From positions 2,666,001-2,730,000 of the forward strand of contig OZ252150.1 of assembly GCA_965248775.1 (NCBI GenBank): 64,000 bases of DNA, read 5' to 3'. This document shows, piece by piece, positions 55,642-64,000 of the stretch; positions within the stretch are counted from its first letter, which is position 1; each line of letters begins with the position of its first letter. The notes below the pieces were generated by a model. The model ran no database searches, was not told the origin of the DNA, and saw nothing but the letters and a program-made list of their open reading frames with translations. The translations under genes and the position numbers were made by a program. This DNA is from JBHHUI01 sp965248775. Lineage in GTDB: Bacteria; Chloroflexota; Anaerolineae; Anaerolineales; JBHHUI01.

Positions 55642-56684
55642 CAACTCGAAACGTAGCAGTGTTAGGTGCGACAGGTGCTGTGGGACAACGATTTGTGCAG
55701 CTTTTGGATGGACATCCTTGGTTTAAAGTTACAGTCCTTACCGGCTCCACGCGCACCATCGGCGGCACGTATGGCGATGGCTGTCGCTGGGTGTTGCCGA
55801 CAGAAATGCCGGATTGGGCGCGGGACTTGCCAGTGGTTGAGACCAAAGCCGGCCTTGATGCTGATATTGTCTTCAGCGCCCTTCCGGCCAAACAAGCCAA
55901 AGAAGTCGAGCCAGAATTCGCACGTGCCGGACAGCACGTTTTCTCAAACGCTTCCCCGCATCGCATGTGGGCAGATGTGCCATTGCTAATCCCGGAAGTG
56001 AATGCTGCGCATACGAGGCTGGTTCCCGTGCAGCGTGGGAAACGCGGCTGGAGCGGCAGCATTGTCACCAATAGCAATTGCACTGCCACCGGCTTTACCG
56101 TCTCCCTCAAACCGTTGCTCGACACATTCGGTGTTCGCCGCGTGTTTGCTGTGTCGCTGCAAGCGGCCTCGGGCGCCGGCTATCCGGGTGTGCCTTCTCT
56201 TGACCTGATCGACAACGTAATACCGTATATCGGCGGCGAAGAATCAAAGTTACATGCCGAGCCACGCAAGATGTTGGGGATTCTCGATGGAGAAAAGATC
56301 GAACTTGCTGCACTCACTATCTCAGCACACACGAACCGCGTTGCGGTAACCGATGGTCACCTTGTGTGTGCCTCTGTGGAATTGGAAACGGCAGCCTCCC
56401 CCGAGGAAGTGGTCGCTGCAATGGAGAGCTTCCGCGGTTCGGACATCGTGCGCGACTTGCCCAGTTCGCCGGAGAAGGTGATCGAAGTGCGCGCCGAGCC
56501 GGATCGGCCGCAGCCCCGCCGTGACCGAAATGCCGGCAATGGGATGACAACTGTGGTGGGTCGCGTACGCGCGGACGAAATCTTCCACGTTAAATACGTG
56601 GTGACCTCCCATAACACCATCAAAGGTGCAGCGGGCGGGTCCATTCAGAACGCTGAATTGTTAGTTGCAGAGGGGCTTGTCTAA
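55638..56684 (+). CDS. asd: Aspartate-semialdehyde dehydrogenase (archaeal/fungal type)
   Basis: 348 residues. NADPH-dependent reduction of aspartyl phosphate to aspartate semialdehyde. NVAVLGATGAVGQRFVQLLD is the Rossmann motif, IVTNSNCTATGFTVSL holds the catalytic cysteine, and LTISAHTNRVAVTDGHLVC the substrate-binding histidine region. The length and QAASGAGYPGVPSLD are those of the archaeal/fungal class, which also occurs in some Chloroflexota. It is directly downstream of lysC and the GNAT gene. Confidence 0.92.
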   Translation: MTTRNVAVLGATGAVGQRFVQLLDGHPWFKVTVLTGSTRTIGGTYGDGCRWVLPTEMPDWARDLPVVETKAGLDADIVFSALPAKQAKEVEPEFARAGQHVFSNASPHRMWADVPLLIPEVNAAHTRLVPVQRGKRGWSGSIVTNSNCTATGFTVSLKPLLDTFGVRRVFAVSLQAASGAGYPGVPSLDLIDNVIPYIGGEESKLHAEPRKMLGILDGEKIELAALTISAHTNRVAVTDGHLVCASVELETAASPEEVVAAMESFRGSDIVRDLPSSPEKVIEVRAEPDRPQPRRDRNAGNGMTTVVGRVRADEIFHVKYVVTSHNTIKGAAGGSIQNAELLVAEGLV

Positions 56685-56708
56685 GGAAAGTAATAGCGAT
56701 CCAATTGC

Positions 56709-57155
56709 TCAGGCAGGATCGCGTTCGAGCCAGAGTGTGAATGGCCCGTCATTGACGAGCGCGACATCCATCTCCGCACCAAACTTGCCATGTTCAACTG
56801 GTACGCCCTGGAGCGCCATCTGCTCGGCGAAATATTGCACCAGCGGTTCGGCCTGCTCTGGCAAAGCTGCGTAAATAAAGGAAGGCCGCCGACCTTTGCG
56901 GGTGTCAGCGTAAAGCGTAAATTGTGAAACGACCAGCGCCGCGCCTTCAACATCTGCCAACGAAAGGTTGGTATTCCCGCCAGCGTCTTCAAATATCCGC
57001 AAACCTGCTGCTTTTCGCGCAAGCCAGTCGGCCTCGGTTTGCGTATCTTCGCGGCCAACCCCGACGAAGATCAGTACACCCTTCCCGATTGAACTAATGC
57101 GCTCTCCGGCAACAGTGACACTCGCCTCGGAAACTCGTTGGATCAATATTCTCAT
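56709..57155 (-). CDS. dtd: D-aminoacyl-tRNA deacylase
   Basis: 148 residues, the usual length. It hydrolyses D-aminoacyl-tRNAs. MRILIQRVSEASVTVAGERI opens the fold. ALVVSQFTLYADTRKGRRPS holds the SQFTLYA motif with the catalytic Thr, and VNDGPFTLWLE the second signature (family NxGPVT-type). It is on the same strand as trpS, 172 bases downstream of it. Confidence 0.93.
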   Translation of the reverse strand: MRILIQRVSEASVTVAGERISSIGKGVLIFVGVGREDTQTEADWLARKAAGLRIFEDAGGNTNLSLADVEGAALVVSQFTLYADTRKGRRPSFIYAALPEQAEPLVQYFAEQMALQGVPVEHGKFGAEMDVALVNDGPFTLWLERDPA

Positions 57156-57204
57156 TGCAGGCAGAGGAGGAGTTGTGTGTTAGAGAGCATCTTCGTGGTC
57201 AGCT

Positions 57205-57299
57205 AGAAGCTTCGCTTTTGCGTCTCGCCGAAATCGAAGACTGAAGATTTACCAGTATTTTGGTTGATGGAAGCCTCAGGGTCAAAAAGCGAAGCTTCT
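57205..57299. repeat. 15-bp inverted repeat between trpS and dtd
   Basis: AGAAGCTTCGCTTTT (57205-57219) and AAAAGCGAAGCTTCT (57285-57299) are exact complements 65 bases apart. They could form a long hairpin in a trpS-dtd transcript or be the ends of a small mobile repeat. I saw no second copy in the window. Confidence 0.6.
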
Positions 57300-57327
57300 C
57301 ACCGAAAGAACTTCGTTTCCGGCGTAC

Positions 57328-58320
57328 CTACCTCGAAAGACCAACTGCCTCTTTGACCTCCGCCAACGTATCGTCGGCAATGGCAGCGGCGCGTGTTGCG
57401 CCATCCCGCAGAACACCCCAGACATGGTCTGGGTCCTTTTCCAATTCCGCGCGCCGCTCTCGGAAAGGCGCCAGATGTGCATTCAGGTTACGGGCGAAAA
57501 TTGCTTTGCAATCCACACAACCAATCCCAGCCCGCCGACATTCTGTGTTGATCATCTCAAGTTCATCGCTGGGCGTAAACGTTTTATGCAGCGTGAAAAC
57601 ATTGCATATATCCGGGTTGCCGGGGTCAGTACGGCGCACGCGTGCCGGATCGGTTACCATGCTACGTACAACCTTCTCGGTCTCCTCGGGTGTGTTCGCC
57701 AACTCGATGTGGTTGCGATTGCTCTTACCCATTTTGGTCTTGCCATCGGTGCCGAGAACCTTCGGGAATTCTGTGTTCTTCATCTGCGGTTCGATGAGTA
57801 TCTGTTTCTTGGTACGATGATTGAAGGTGCGCACGATTTCGCGCGCGAACTCCAGATGTGATTGTTGATCCACACCCACTGGCACTGTGTCCGCTTTGTA
57901 CAGCGTGATGTCCGCCGTCATCAAGATGGGGTAGCCTACCAGGCCGTAGTTAACATTGTGCGGATGCAGGCGTATCTTCTCTTTGAACGTGGGCAGCTCC
58001 GTCAGCTTCCCAAGCGGCGTAAACATACTCAAGATAGTATGCAACTCGGTCACTTGCGGCACATGACTCTGTGCAAAAACAATCGTCTCCTCCGGGCGGA
58101 TACCGGCAGCCAACCAATCGAGAGTCATCTCCGCCGTATTGGGAATGATATGTTCCATCTCGTCGAGGGTGGTCATCGCATGCAGGTCAACAATGCAATA
58201 GATACAATCGTAATCATCCTGTAAGGCTAAATAGTTTTTTATCGCCCCAAGATAGTTGCCAAGATGTTGCCGGCCAGTTGGTCGCGCGCCGGAAAAAACA
58301 CGTCCGCGCGAATCAGTCAC
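57328..58320 (-). CDS. trpS: Tryptophanyl-tRNA synthetase
   Basis: 330 residues, class I. It charges tRNA-Trp. GARPTGRQHLGNYLGAIKNY is the HIGH-type motif, YPILMTADITLYKADTVPVG the Trp pocket, and GKTKMGKSNRNHI the KMSKS loop (here KMGKS). It starts with GTG at 58320, overlapping the stop of the upstream Rdx gene by 8 bases, so translation is probably coupled. Confidence 0.94.
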   Translation of the reverse strand: MTDSRGRVFSGARPTGRQHLGNYLGAIKNYLALQDDYDCIYCIVDLHAMTTLDEMEHIIPNTAEMTLDWLAAGIRPEETIVFAQSHVPQVTELHTILSMFTPLGKLTELPTFKEKIRLHPHNVNYGLVGYPILMTADITLYKADTVPVGVDQQSHLEFAREIVRTFNHRTKKQILIEPQMKNTEFPKVLGTDGKTKMGKSNRNHIELANTPEETEKVVRSMVTDPARVRRTDPGNPDICNVFTLHKTFTPSDELEMINTECRRAGIGCVDCKAIFARNLNAHLAPFRERRAELEKDPDHVWGVLRDGATRAAAIADDTLAEVKEAVGLSR

Positions 58321-58567
58321 TGACTACCCCAAGCTTCTTCCTCAACAAACCCAACACTTCGCCCGGTTCGGCATGCCGTTCAAGTTCCAGTTTTGAATAA
58401 ATCGATTCTCCATTGGCTGTTACTTCGAAGACGCCGCCTTTTGAAGGGATCACGCGTAATCCGCCAATGTCGAATTCATGCTCTTTTAGCAGTTCTGCTA
58501 CCAGACTGGTAGCACGTTCGGTATAGTGTCAAGCTGCACAGTATTCAAGCTCAATATCAACTTTCAT
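58313..58567 (-). CDS. Rdx/SelW-type selenoprotein (UGA-encoded Sec)
   Basis: 84 residues plus stop, with one in-frame UGA at codon 13 (58529-58531). The reading is MKVDIELEYCAAU, HYTERATSLVAELLKEHEFD, IGGLRVIPSKGGVFEVTANG and ESIYSKLELERHAEPGEVLG, then LLRKKLGVVSD. This is the Rdx fold (SelW/SelT/SelH family), whose motif is CxxC or CxxU; here C10-A-A-U13. The family signature GGVFEV..NGE..YSK and EPGEV is intact and there is no other defect. AAGGAGG precedes the ATG by 8 bases. A perfect 8-bp hairpin follows the UGA. It overlaps the trpS start by 8 bases. If UGA were a true stop, the product would be 12 residues. Confidence 0.78.
58496..58514 (-). promoter_or_regulatory. Candidate bacterial SECIS hairpin
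   Basis: Minus strand TGCTACCA, loop GTC, TGGTAGCA. It starts 14 bases after the UGA, so the loop is 22 bases away, inside the range usual for bacterial SECIS elements. The loop starts with G, as they do. Confidence 0.65.
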
Positions 58568-58769
58568 GTCAATGCCTCCTTATATGCGAGCGGAGTATAG
58601 CATAGGCTTTGGAGGTGCTGGCACTTGAACTGAACCTCGATGGTCACGTTTCGGATATTCGTGCCCGACAACTCGTTGACATGTGCGCGTAGATTGGAGA
58701 GCATGGAGTCTTATGCTACGATTTGATTAAATTTACCTAGAGTTACATTACCTTCAACTGGAGATTCCC

Positions 58770-59558
58770 ATGAGCGAATACGAAAATCTGCTTGTCGAGC
58801 AGACTGATGGCGTTCTCACGATTACACTCAACCGACCCGATCGACTGAATGCGCTCACAGATGTCACCGCGCATGAGATGATAGGCGTGCTAAAAAAGGC
58901 GGCCCGCGATGACTCGATCCGCTGCCTGTTGCTCACTGGTGCGGGCATAGGTTTCTGTGCCGGGCAAGATCTGGAAGGCTTTCAGGCACGCGAAGAAGGC
59001 GCTTCGATTAGACGGCATCTGGAAGAAACCTACCACCCGATGGTTACACGTATGCGTAAATTAGAGAAGCCAATTGTCGCCGCCATCAATGGCTCCTGCG
59101 CAGGCGCCGGTTTAGGGCTCGCACTGGCCTGCGACATCCGCTATGCATCCGACAAGGCCAAGTTCCTGACAGCTTTCATCGGCATCGGTCTTGCGCCTGA
59201 TTCGGGTACAACGTATTGGCTTCCACGATTGGTGGGCCCGGCCCGTGCGTCTGAATTGTTTTTCACCAATGATAGGGTGGACGCCGCTACTGCGGAGCGA
59301 ATTGGACTCGTGAACAGAGTTGTGGAGGCGGAGCAACTGATGGAGGCCACTCGCGAGTTGGCGGAACGGCTGGCGAAAGCGCCGACCAAGGCCATTGGGC
59401 TGGGCAAACGCGCGCTGAATCGCTCTCTGGGAGTTACATTTGAAGAGTCGCTAGATTACGAAGCGCACTTGCAGGATGTTGCCGGAAGAACCGAAGATTT
59501 CGCAGAAGGCGTGACGGCCTTTCTGGAAAAGCGGCCGCCCAATTTTGTTGGCAGGTAA
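58770..59558 (+). CDS. Enoyl-CoA hydratase/isomerase family (PaaG-like)
   Basis: 262 residues. It hydrates or isomerises acyl-CoAs. ITLNRPDRLNALTDVTAHEM opens the crotonase fold. LLLTGAGIGFCAGQDL is the first oxyanion loop (CAGxD), and NGSCAGAGLGLALACDIRYA the second (GAGLG). GLAPDSGTTYWLPRLVGPAR has Asp at the position of the usual isomerase acid, fitting PaaG (2-(1,2-epoxy-1,2-dihydrophenyl)acetyl-CoA isomerase). No other paa gene is nearby, so the substrate is uncertain. Confidence 0.88.
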   Translation: MSEYENLLVEQTDGVLTITLNRPDRLNALTDVTAHEMIGVLKKAARDDSIRCLLLTGAGIGFCAGQDLEGFQAREEGASIRRHLEETYHPMVTRMRKLEKPIVAAINGSCAGAGLGLALACDIRYASDKAKFLTAFIGIGLAPDSGTTYWLPRLVGPARASELFFTNDRVDAATAERIGLVNRVVEAEQLMEATRELAERLAKAPTKAIGLGKRALNRSLGVTFEESLDYEAHLQDVAGRTEDFAEGVTAFLEKRPPNFVGR

Positions 59559-59617
59559 TGCGTGCACTGCAGACCTCGAACATCTTTTCCCATGTGCAGG
59601 CACGCAAACGCCAGCCT

Positions 59618-60784
59618 CTATTCGGCGCGCATAAATTCTTCAATGAGCGAAGCGATCTGTTCGCGGCGCGGGATCCACACGTGCGCCCCCCCAGGCGTGA
59701 CCCACGGCACCATCATGGTCTGCTCGATCTGATAGGTGGAAATATTTTCACGAGGTATCGCCTGCCCGCCCAATCCATAGGCGATTAACTGTTCCGGCGT
59801 CATACTGGTCAGGAAATTCCCTTCAATAGCAACCAGCAGATCCGGTACGCGCGTCAGCACATCCACATCCAAAGCCGAGTCGCGGATCGAGATCAAGACC
59901 TGCTGTTGGCGCTCAGTCCGGCGGAAATCGTTATCCTGGTGGCGTGTGCGTGCGTAACGCAGAGCGGTGATGCCGTCCATGTGTTGTGGCCCTGCCGGAA
60001 TCTCGAGCACGATGTAGCCATAGTCATCGGTGGGGTATCTGCTGTCATAGATGGCCTTGGGCACATCAATATCAATCCCACCGAGGGCATCCACAACATT
60101 TACGAAAGACTGAAAATTTACCAGTGCATATCCATCTATTGGGATACCGAAGTTTAGTGCAACCGTATCGATTGCACCCTGCGGGCCACCCCCCGGCAAG
60201 TCGTATAAAACACCGTAATAATAGCCCTGATTAATCCGCCCTACATCCACGCCGTAGTCTTGCACACTTGCCGGCATGGCGAGCCACATATCACGCGGTA
60301 ACGAGAGTAGGCGCACATTCCCGTTGTCGAAATCAATTCGCGCAACTATCATCGTATCTGTGCGCACAGCCTGAGAAAATTGGTCGGGACGTGCATCCAC
60401 ACCGAGCAATAGCAAATAGACTGTGCCCGTAGGCAAGACCGGGAGTGGCCGCCTCTGAATATCGCCTTCAGCCGTTGCCAGTGGACCAGCCTCCATCGCA
60501 CCTGCTTCGTCCGTCGGCGCGATGACCGTGGAGACTCCCATCACCGCCAGTGGATTCTCGCCCAATGTCCGCATGCCAAGCGCCAGCGTAACTCCCACGT
60601 TAAGCACAACAACTGCTAATAGAGCAAAGCCAAAACAGCCCCAGCGCACTCTATTGAAATTGCTCTTCTGGGCTGCTGGTGATGCTGTGCGTGTACGCTC
60701 CAGCGCGGCCCGACGTGCCTGCCCAGCGGCATAGGCGCGCTGCGTCTGCTGTAGGTCCGGAGAATTTGGCTGGGTCGATTGCAT
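59618..60784 (-). CDS. LytR-CpsA-Psr (LCP) family glycopolymer transferase
   Basis: 388 residues. A cytosolic N-terminus of about 45 residues, one helix (GCFGFALLAVVVLNVGVTLA), then the LCP domain. LLLLGVDARPDQFSQAVRTD and MIVARIDFDNGNVRLLSLPR (DTxxxxR-type pattern), INQGYYYGVLYDLPGGGPQ, and TALRYARTRHQDNDFRRTER (RxRxxDxDxxR). LCP enzymes attach glycopolymers to the cell wall or other envelope carriers. It faces away from the PP2C-like gene. Confidence 0.9.
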   Translation of the reverse strand: MQSTQPNSPDLQQTQRAYAAGQARRAALERTRTASPAAQKSNFNRVRWGCFGFALLAVVVLNVGVTLALGMRTLGENPLAVMGVSTVIAPTDEAGAMEAGPLATAEGDIQRRPLPVLPTGTVYLLLLGVDARPDQFSQAVRTDTMIVARIDFDNGNVRLLSLPRDMWLAMPASVQDYGVDVGRINQGYYYGVLYDLPGGGPQGAIDTVALNFGIPIDGYALVNFQSFVNVVDALGGIDIDVPKAIYDSRYPTDDYGYIVLEIPAGPQHMDGITALRYARTRHQDNDFRRTERQQQVLISIRDSALDVDVLTRVPDLLVAIEGNFLTSMTPEQLIAYGLGGQAIPRENISTYQIEQTMMVPWVTPGGAHVWIPRREQIASLIEEFMRAE

Positions 60785-60927
60785 GCGTCGATCTTACCGC
60801 GCAATCGGATTGTCAGCGAATAAGAAAACTGTCCCACCATCCGCCGATTCCTACACATGTACATTCGCTGGCCTGATTCCTGCAGCGCATCAATTGGGAC
60901 TGTTGCACATGGGCGTAATAAATCTCT

Positions 60928-63834
60928 ATGATTGCTGATTCAATTGACTATCGGTTCGATCTCCCTACAATAGCGGGTGTGACCCATTTGTTCGAGGTAG
61001 ACCTCGGCCATTTGCAATTGATGGACGGTGTGCAACAGGCTGGGCCTCTCCCGGGAATCCGCGTAGCAAATCCGCCCCGCCGCAGCGCCCGTGGGCGCGA
61101 CCGCGACAAACTGCTCCTCAGCCTACAGCTCGATCACACACGAGGGGGTGCGGAATTCGGTTACGCCGAGCTTCTGGATGTTGCCGTTAAGAATTACTTT
61201 GGCACTCCGGGAACGGTGACGGCCGCCTTTCGCGCAACGTTTGGCGCCGTCAGTACTCGCTTGCTCGACGAAAGGCGGCGCAACCCACGCGGCGGTCCGC
61301 TTACGGCAGGACTTACCTGTGCGGTTTGGCGCGGGTCCGAGCTTTATCTGGCACAAGCGGGGTCAGGTGCTGCCTTTGTCCTGCAGCGCGACACAGCCGA
61401 ACAATTCCCGGATGAAGGCAGAACGCTGCGCCCATTGGGCACATCCAACAATCCCGATGTACTCTACTACCACACTACCCTGAGCGAAGGCGACCTGTTA
61501 ATTACCTGCGCCGAGATTCCCTCCGGCTGGCGCCGCAATACACTAAACTCAGTCAACACCGGCAGCCTCGAACCGGCACTAAGCCGACTCGTACACCTGG
61601 CAGGGAACTCTGTTTCTGCATCTGTGGCCCGCTTTGTCGCCACCGGTGAGGAGGCTGAAGTCCCCGCTGCCTTGGATAGTTTTGCACAGCGGCGTGCCGC
61701 CCATCGGCCTCCTGCTGCAGCATTGCCGTTGACCCCCCCCGTCGGACTGGGCGCGCCGGTCTCCGCCGAGCAGGAAGCAGAAAGCAGCCTTGCAAGCATC
61801 CTCGCGCGGGTGCGCGCAGCGACCGATCTTGGCAACGAAGATGTTCTTTCGGAAGAAGATTTGGAAGAGATGATTACGCCCGTTGCAGGGACACCTCCTA
61901 TTGATGTATCTCCCGCTATCGAAGTCTCACCGTCGGCCGCAGAGGAAGCAGACCTTCAACCTCTAGAAGTGGATGATTTTGAAGAGTTGACAGTATTGGA
62001 AGACGAGTCGCAGTCACCCGCGCCGAGCGCACCATCCGATTGGGATTGGCCCGAAACGCTGCAAGGGAGTAACCCCCCGAAGGGAGAAGTCACCAAGCAG
62101 GCTACGCCTTCAAAGGAGTGGATCGAACTCGAGAGCGTGACGCAGGAGAGGACAGCTAAAGAAGACGAAATTCCGGATTATAAGGCCCCCTCAGAATCCA
62201 CAATAGCAGCGGATGACTGGATTAACCCTTCAGAATACGAAACTAAACCTGTTGAGCAATGGGAGCCTGTCGCAACTGAGCCACCCGCAACGACCATTCA
62301 GACATCAGCATCTGCGGTCGTGACTCCGGCCGCAAAAGAAGAGCTGCCGCCGATACCATACGAAGATGAAAGTGACGACGAGTTTGATGAGGAAGGTGAA
62401 CTAGAAGACGACTACGACGAGCACGAACCTCGCTTTTCAATGCCTCAGATCGACCCGCTGGGCACAATAAAAGATGCCCTGGCTCGGCTGAGGAATTGGT
62501 ACATTCAACTTCCACTGGAACGGTTGCGCCCGCGACTGGAACGGGGCTCTTCTTCGCTTGGTCAGTCCCTCTCCACTGCCACCCGCAACCTGATTGCGCG
62601 TCTGCTGCCCATCAACAATGCTCCTATCCGTGAAGGCTATAGTGTCTCCAACCGCGTTCTGATCGCACTGGCCGTGCTCGTGCCGATTGTTGTAGTAGCG
62701 CTTGCCTCCGGGCTGTATCTGACCGAAGGACAAACGCGCCAATTTGAAGCTGTGATGGAACTAGCGCGCCTCGAAGCCAGTCAGGCACGCATTGCGCCCG
62801 ATCCGCTGGCCGCCCGTCCGCATTGGGAGACGACAGTGGCTTGGCTCGATCAGGCCGACGCACTCTGGCCGAATCAACCAGAAGCCCTGCAATTACGGCA
62901 AGAGGCAAAGGGAGTGCTCGACAGTTTGGATGCCATCGTACGCGTACCGGTCGTCGGAGTCACCGCGACTGGATTCAACGATAACGCGAACATAACCCGC
63001 CTTGTTGCCATTGGTACAGACCTATTTGCACTTGATGCGCGCGCGAACACAGTCCACCGAGCGGTGCGTAATGTAACCGGCACATTTGACATCGATCGAA
63101 CGTTCCTCTGCCGCCCCGGCCTGACAGGCGAGAATGACGTCAGCGGTCTGGTCGACATCGGCTGGATCGGCACACCGAATGTGGTCGATCAGGAAGCCAT
63201 ACTCGCCCTGAGTGCCGATGGAACGATTGTGTACTGTCTAACGGACGGCGCTTCGCCAATCGTGGCAAACCTCACCTCGCCGCTCAACGGATGGAGCAAT
63301 CCGGTTGCTTTGGAAATCTTCGCCGACCGCTTATACGTCTTGGACCCAGGCGCGAACCAGGTTTGGGTATTTGACCGCGTGGGTGGCGTCTTTTCCGAAC
63401 CGCCCTCGCCTTACTTCTCCGAAGCTGTGTTCGACATGAGCAATGCACTCGATTTTGTTATCGCACAGGGTGATCTATTTATCCTGCGTACAGATGGCAG
63501 CCTTATGCAGTGTACGCGCACGGCATTTGATACGCCCGGATGTACCGAACGGCTCACATTTATCGATGAGCGGCTAGGCCGCTTGGCGAGTGATCGATTG
63601 GCAGATGTACTTGCACCTGTCAGTCTGGTTTTCGACCCGCCGCCCGAACCATCTCTTTACATTGCAGATGCAGACAATCAGGGTGCCTACCAACTCAGCT
63701 TATTTATGGTGCTCCAGCGCCAATACCGTCCAGCCATCAATTTAGACCAACCACTTAATGGTGTGACAATCGGCTCCGGCAAGGATATCTTCTTCGCAGC
63801 CGGGAACAACGTCTACTTCGGCCAACGCCCGTAA
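60928..63834 (+). CDS. PP2C-like domain, acidic linker, membrane helix and beta-propeller fusion
   Basis: 968 residues. Residues 20-250 resemble a PP2C phosphatase (LLLSLQLDHTRGGAEFGYAE, PLTAGLTCAVWRGSELYLAQ, AGSGAAFVL), but the usual metal motif DGxG is not visible, so it may be inactive. Residues 300-520 are an acidic, Pro-rich linker. One helix (VLIALAVLVPIVVVALASGL) lies near 595. The outer part has propeller-type repeats (LVAIGTDLFALDARANTVHR, EIFADRLYVLDPGANQVWVF, DMSNALDFVIAQGDLFILRT). It perhaps senses from outside to inside; unproven. Confidence 0.75.
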   Translation: MIADSIDYRFDLPTIAGVTHLFEVDLGHLQLMDGVQQAGPLPGIRVANPPRRSARGRDRDKLLLSLQLDHTRGGAEFGYAELLDVAVKNYFGTPGTVTAAFRATFGAVSTRLLDERRRNPRGGPLTAGLTCAVWRGSELYLAQAGSGAAFVLQRDTAEQFPDEGRTLRPLGTSNNPDVLYYHTTLSEGDLLITCAEIPSGWRRNTLNSVNTGSLEPALSRLVHLAGNSVSASVARFVATGEEAEVPAALDSFAQRRAAHRPPAAALPLTPPVGLGAPVSAEQEAESSLASILARVRAATDLGNEDVLSEEDLEEMITPVAGTPPIDVSPAIEVSPSAAEEADLQPLEVDDFEELTVLEDESQSPAPSAPSDWDWPETLQGSNPPKGEVTKQATPSKEWIELESVTQERTAKEDEIPDYKAPSESTIAADDWINPSEYETKPVEQWEPVATEPPATTIQTSASAVVTPAAKEELPPIPYEDESDDEFDEEGELEDDYDEHEPRFSMPQIDPLGTIKDALARLRNWYIQLPLERLRPRLERGSSSLGQSLSTATRNLIARLLPINNAPIREGYSVSNRVLIALAVLVPIVVVALASGLYLTEGQTRQFEAVMELARLEASQARIAPDPLAARPHWETTVAWLDQADALWPNQPEALQLRQEAKGVLDSLDAIVRVPVVGVTATGFNDNANITRLVAIGTDLFALDARANTVHRAVRNVTGTFDIDRTFLCRPGLTGENDVSGLVDIGWIGTPNVVDQEAILALSADGTIVYCLTDGASPIVANLTSPLNGWSNPVALEIFADRLYVLDPGANQVWVFDRVGGVFSEPPSPYFSEAVFDMSNALDFVIAQGDLFILRTDGSLMQCTRTAFDTPGCTERLTFIDERLGRLASDRLADVLAPVSLVFDPPPEPSLYIADADNQGAYQLSLFMVLQRQYRPAINLDQPLNGVTIGSGKDIFFAAGNNVYFGQRP

Positions 63835-63904
63835 CACTCTCATCTACACCCTCTATCGGGGTGCTTGCTTGACCGCGCTCAGCTCGGGGGCTAGAATACC
63901 GCCC

Positions 63905-64000
63905 ATGAGTGCCTGGCCGGGAAAATATGTCATCGGCTTGACTGGGAATATCGCCACCGGAAAGAGTGTTGTGCGCAAGATGCTTGAACATCTGGGCGCA
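63905..64000 (+). CDS. coaE: Dephospho-CoA kinase, start only
   Basis: Reads MSAWPGKYVIGLTGNIATGK then SVVRKMLEHLGA to the window edge. GLTGNIATGKSVV is the P-loop of CoaE (GLTGxIxxGKS). It would phosphorylate dephospho-CoA in the last step of CoA synthesis. The rest lies outside the window. Confidence 0.88.
   Translation, partial: MSAWPGKYVIGLTGNIATGKSVVRKMLEHLGA

Overview
This is a bacterial contig window with two parts. Roughly 1-24 kb is an insertion-sequence graveyard broken only by a dnaE-type polymerase gene, a ligand-gated ion channel gene and a small secreted protein. Roughly 24-64 kb is mostly ordinary chromosome. I infer a member of the Chloroflexota (Anaerolineae-like) from the lipoproteins, Thr/Pro-rich TPR proteins, the LCP protein, the PP2C-like/propeller fusion, the F420/FMN split-barrel protein and the archaeal/fungal-type aspartate-semialdehyde dehydrogenase. 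No rRNA or marker phylogeny is available to confirm this.

Layout: 0.4-4.4 kb holds IS91 (decayed), an intact IS3, a second IS3 remnant and an IS30 remnant. 4.4-5.6 kb holds an MDR oxidoreductase pseudogene and a kinase fragment. 5.6-8.8 kb is a DnaE-family polymerase. 8.9-10.1 kb is a prokaryotic Cys-loop-type channel. 10.6-11.0 kb is a small secreted protein followed by a clear terminator. 11.5-17.3 kb is one lipoprotein gene split by an IS3-family element and by an IS982 that itself carries a third IS. 17.4-24.2 kb holds IS4-like, IS630, ISNCY-like and IS630 copies side by side. 25.3-33.6 kb is a minus-strand locus with two ABC exporters, a membrane histidine kinase and two response regulators. 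34-47 kb is a mixed set (cyclase, VanZ, GNAT, deacetylase, methyltransferase, a TetR/MFS pair, hydrolase, VWA lipoprotein, IS701, tRNAs). 47-64 kb is lipoprotein and TPR genes, an aspartate-pathway cluster (ACT protein, lysC, asd), dtd, trpS preceded by a UGA-containing Rdx gene, an enoyl-CoA hydratase, LCP, a PP2C-like/propeller fusion and the start of coaE.

The most unusual content is a family of very short palindromic inserts, mostly 17-30 bp, bounded by variants of ACCCAGT / ACTGGGT. They sit inside at least seven transposase genes of unrelated families, inside a tRNA-Gly gene and in a few intergenic spots, and they nest into composites of 60-250 bp. Several simple copies are exactly 24 or 27 bp, so they add 8-9 codons without breaking the frame. 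This resembles rickettsial palindromic elements, but the sequence is different. I saw no copy in the housekeeping genes from 46 to 64 kb.

A second point is a likely selenoprotein (SelW/Rdx type, CxxU with UGA and a downstream hairpin) coupled to trpS. A third is that nearly every resolvable frame break in non-IS genes is a single missing base, often in a homopolymer. That could be sequence error rather than gene decay and should be settled before calling these genes dead.
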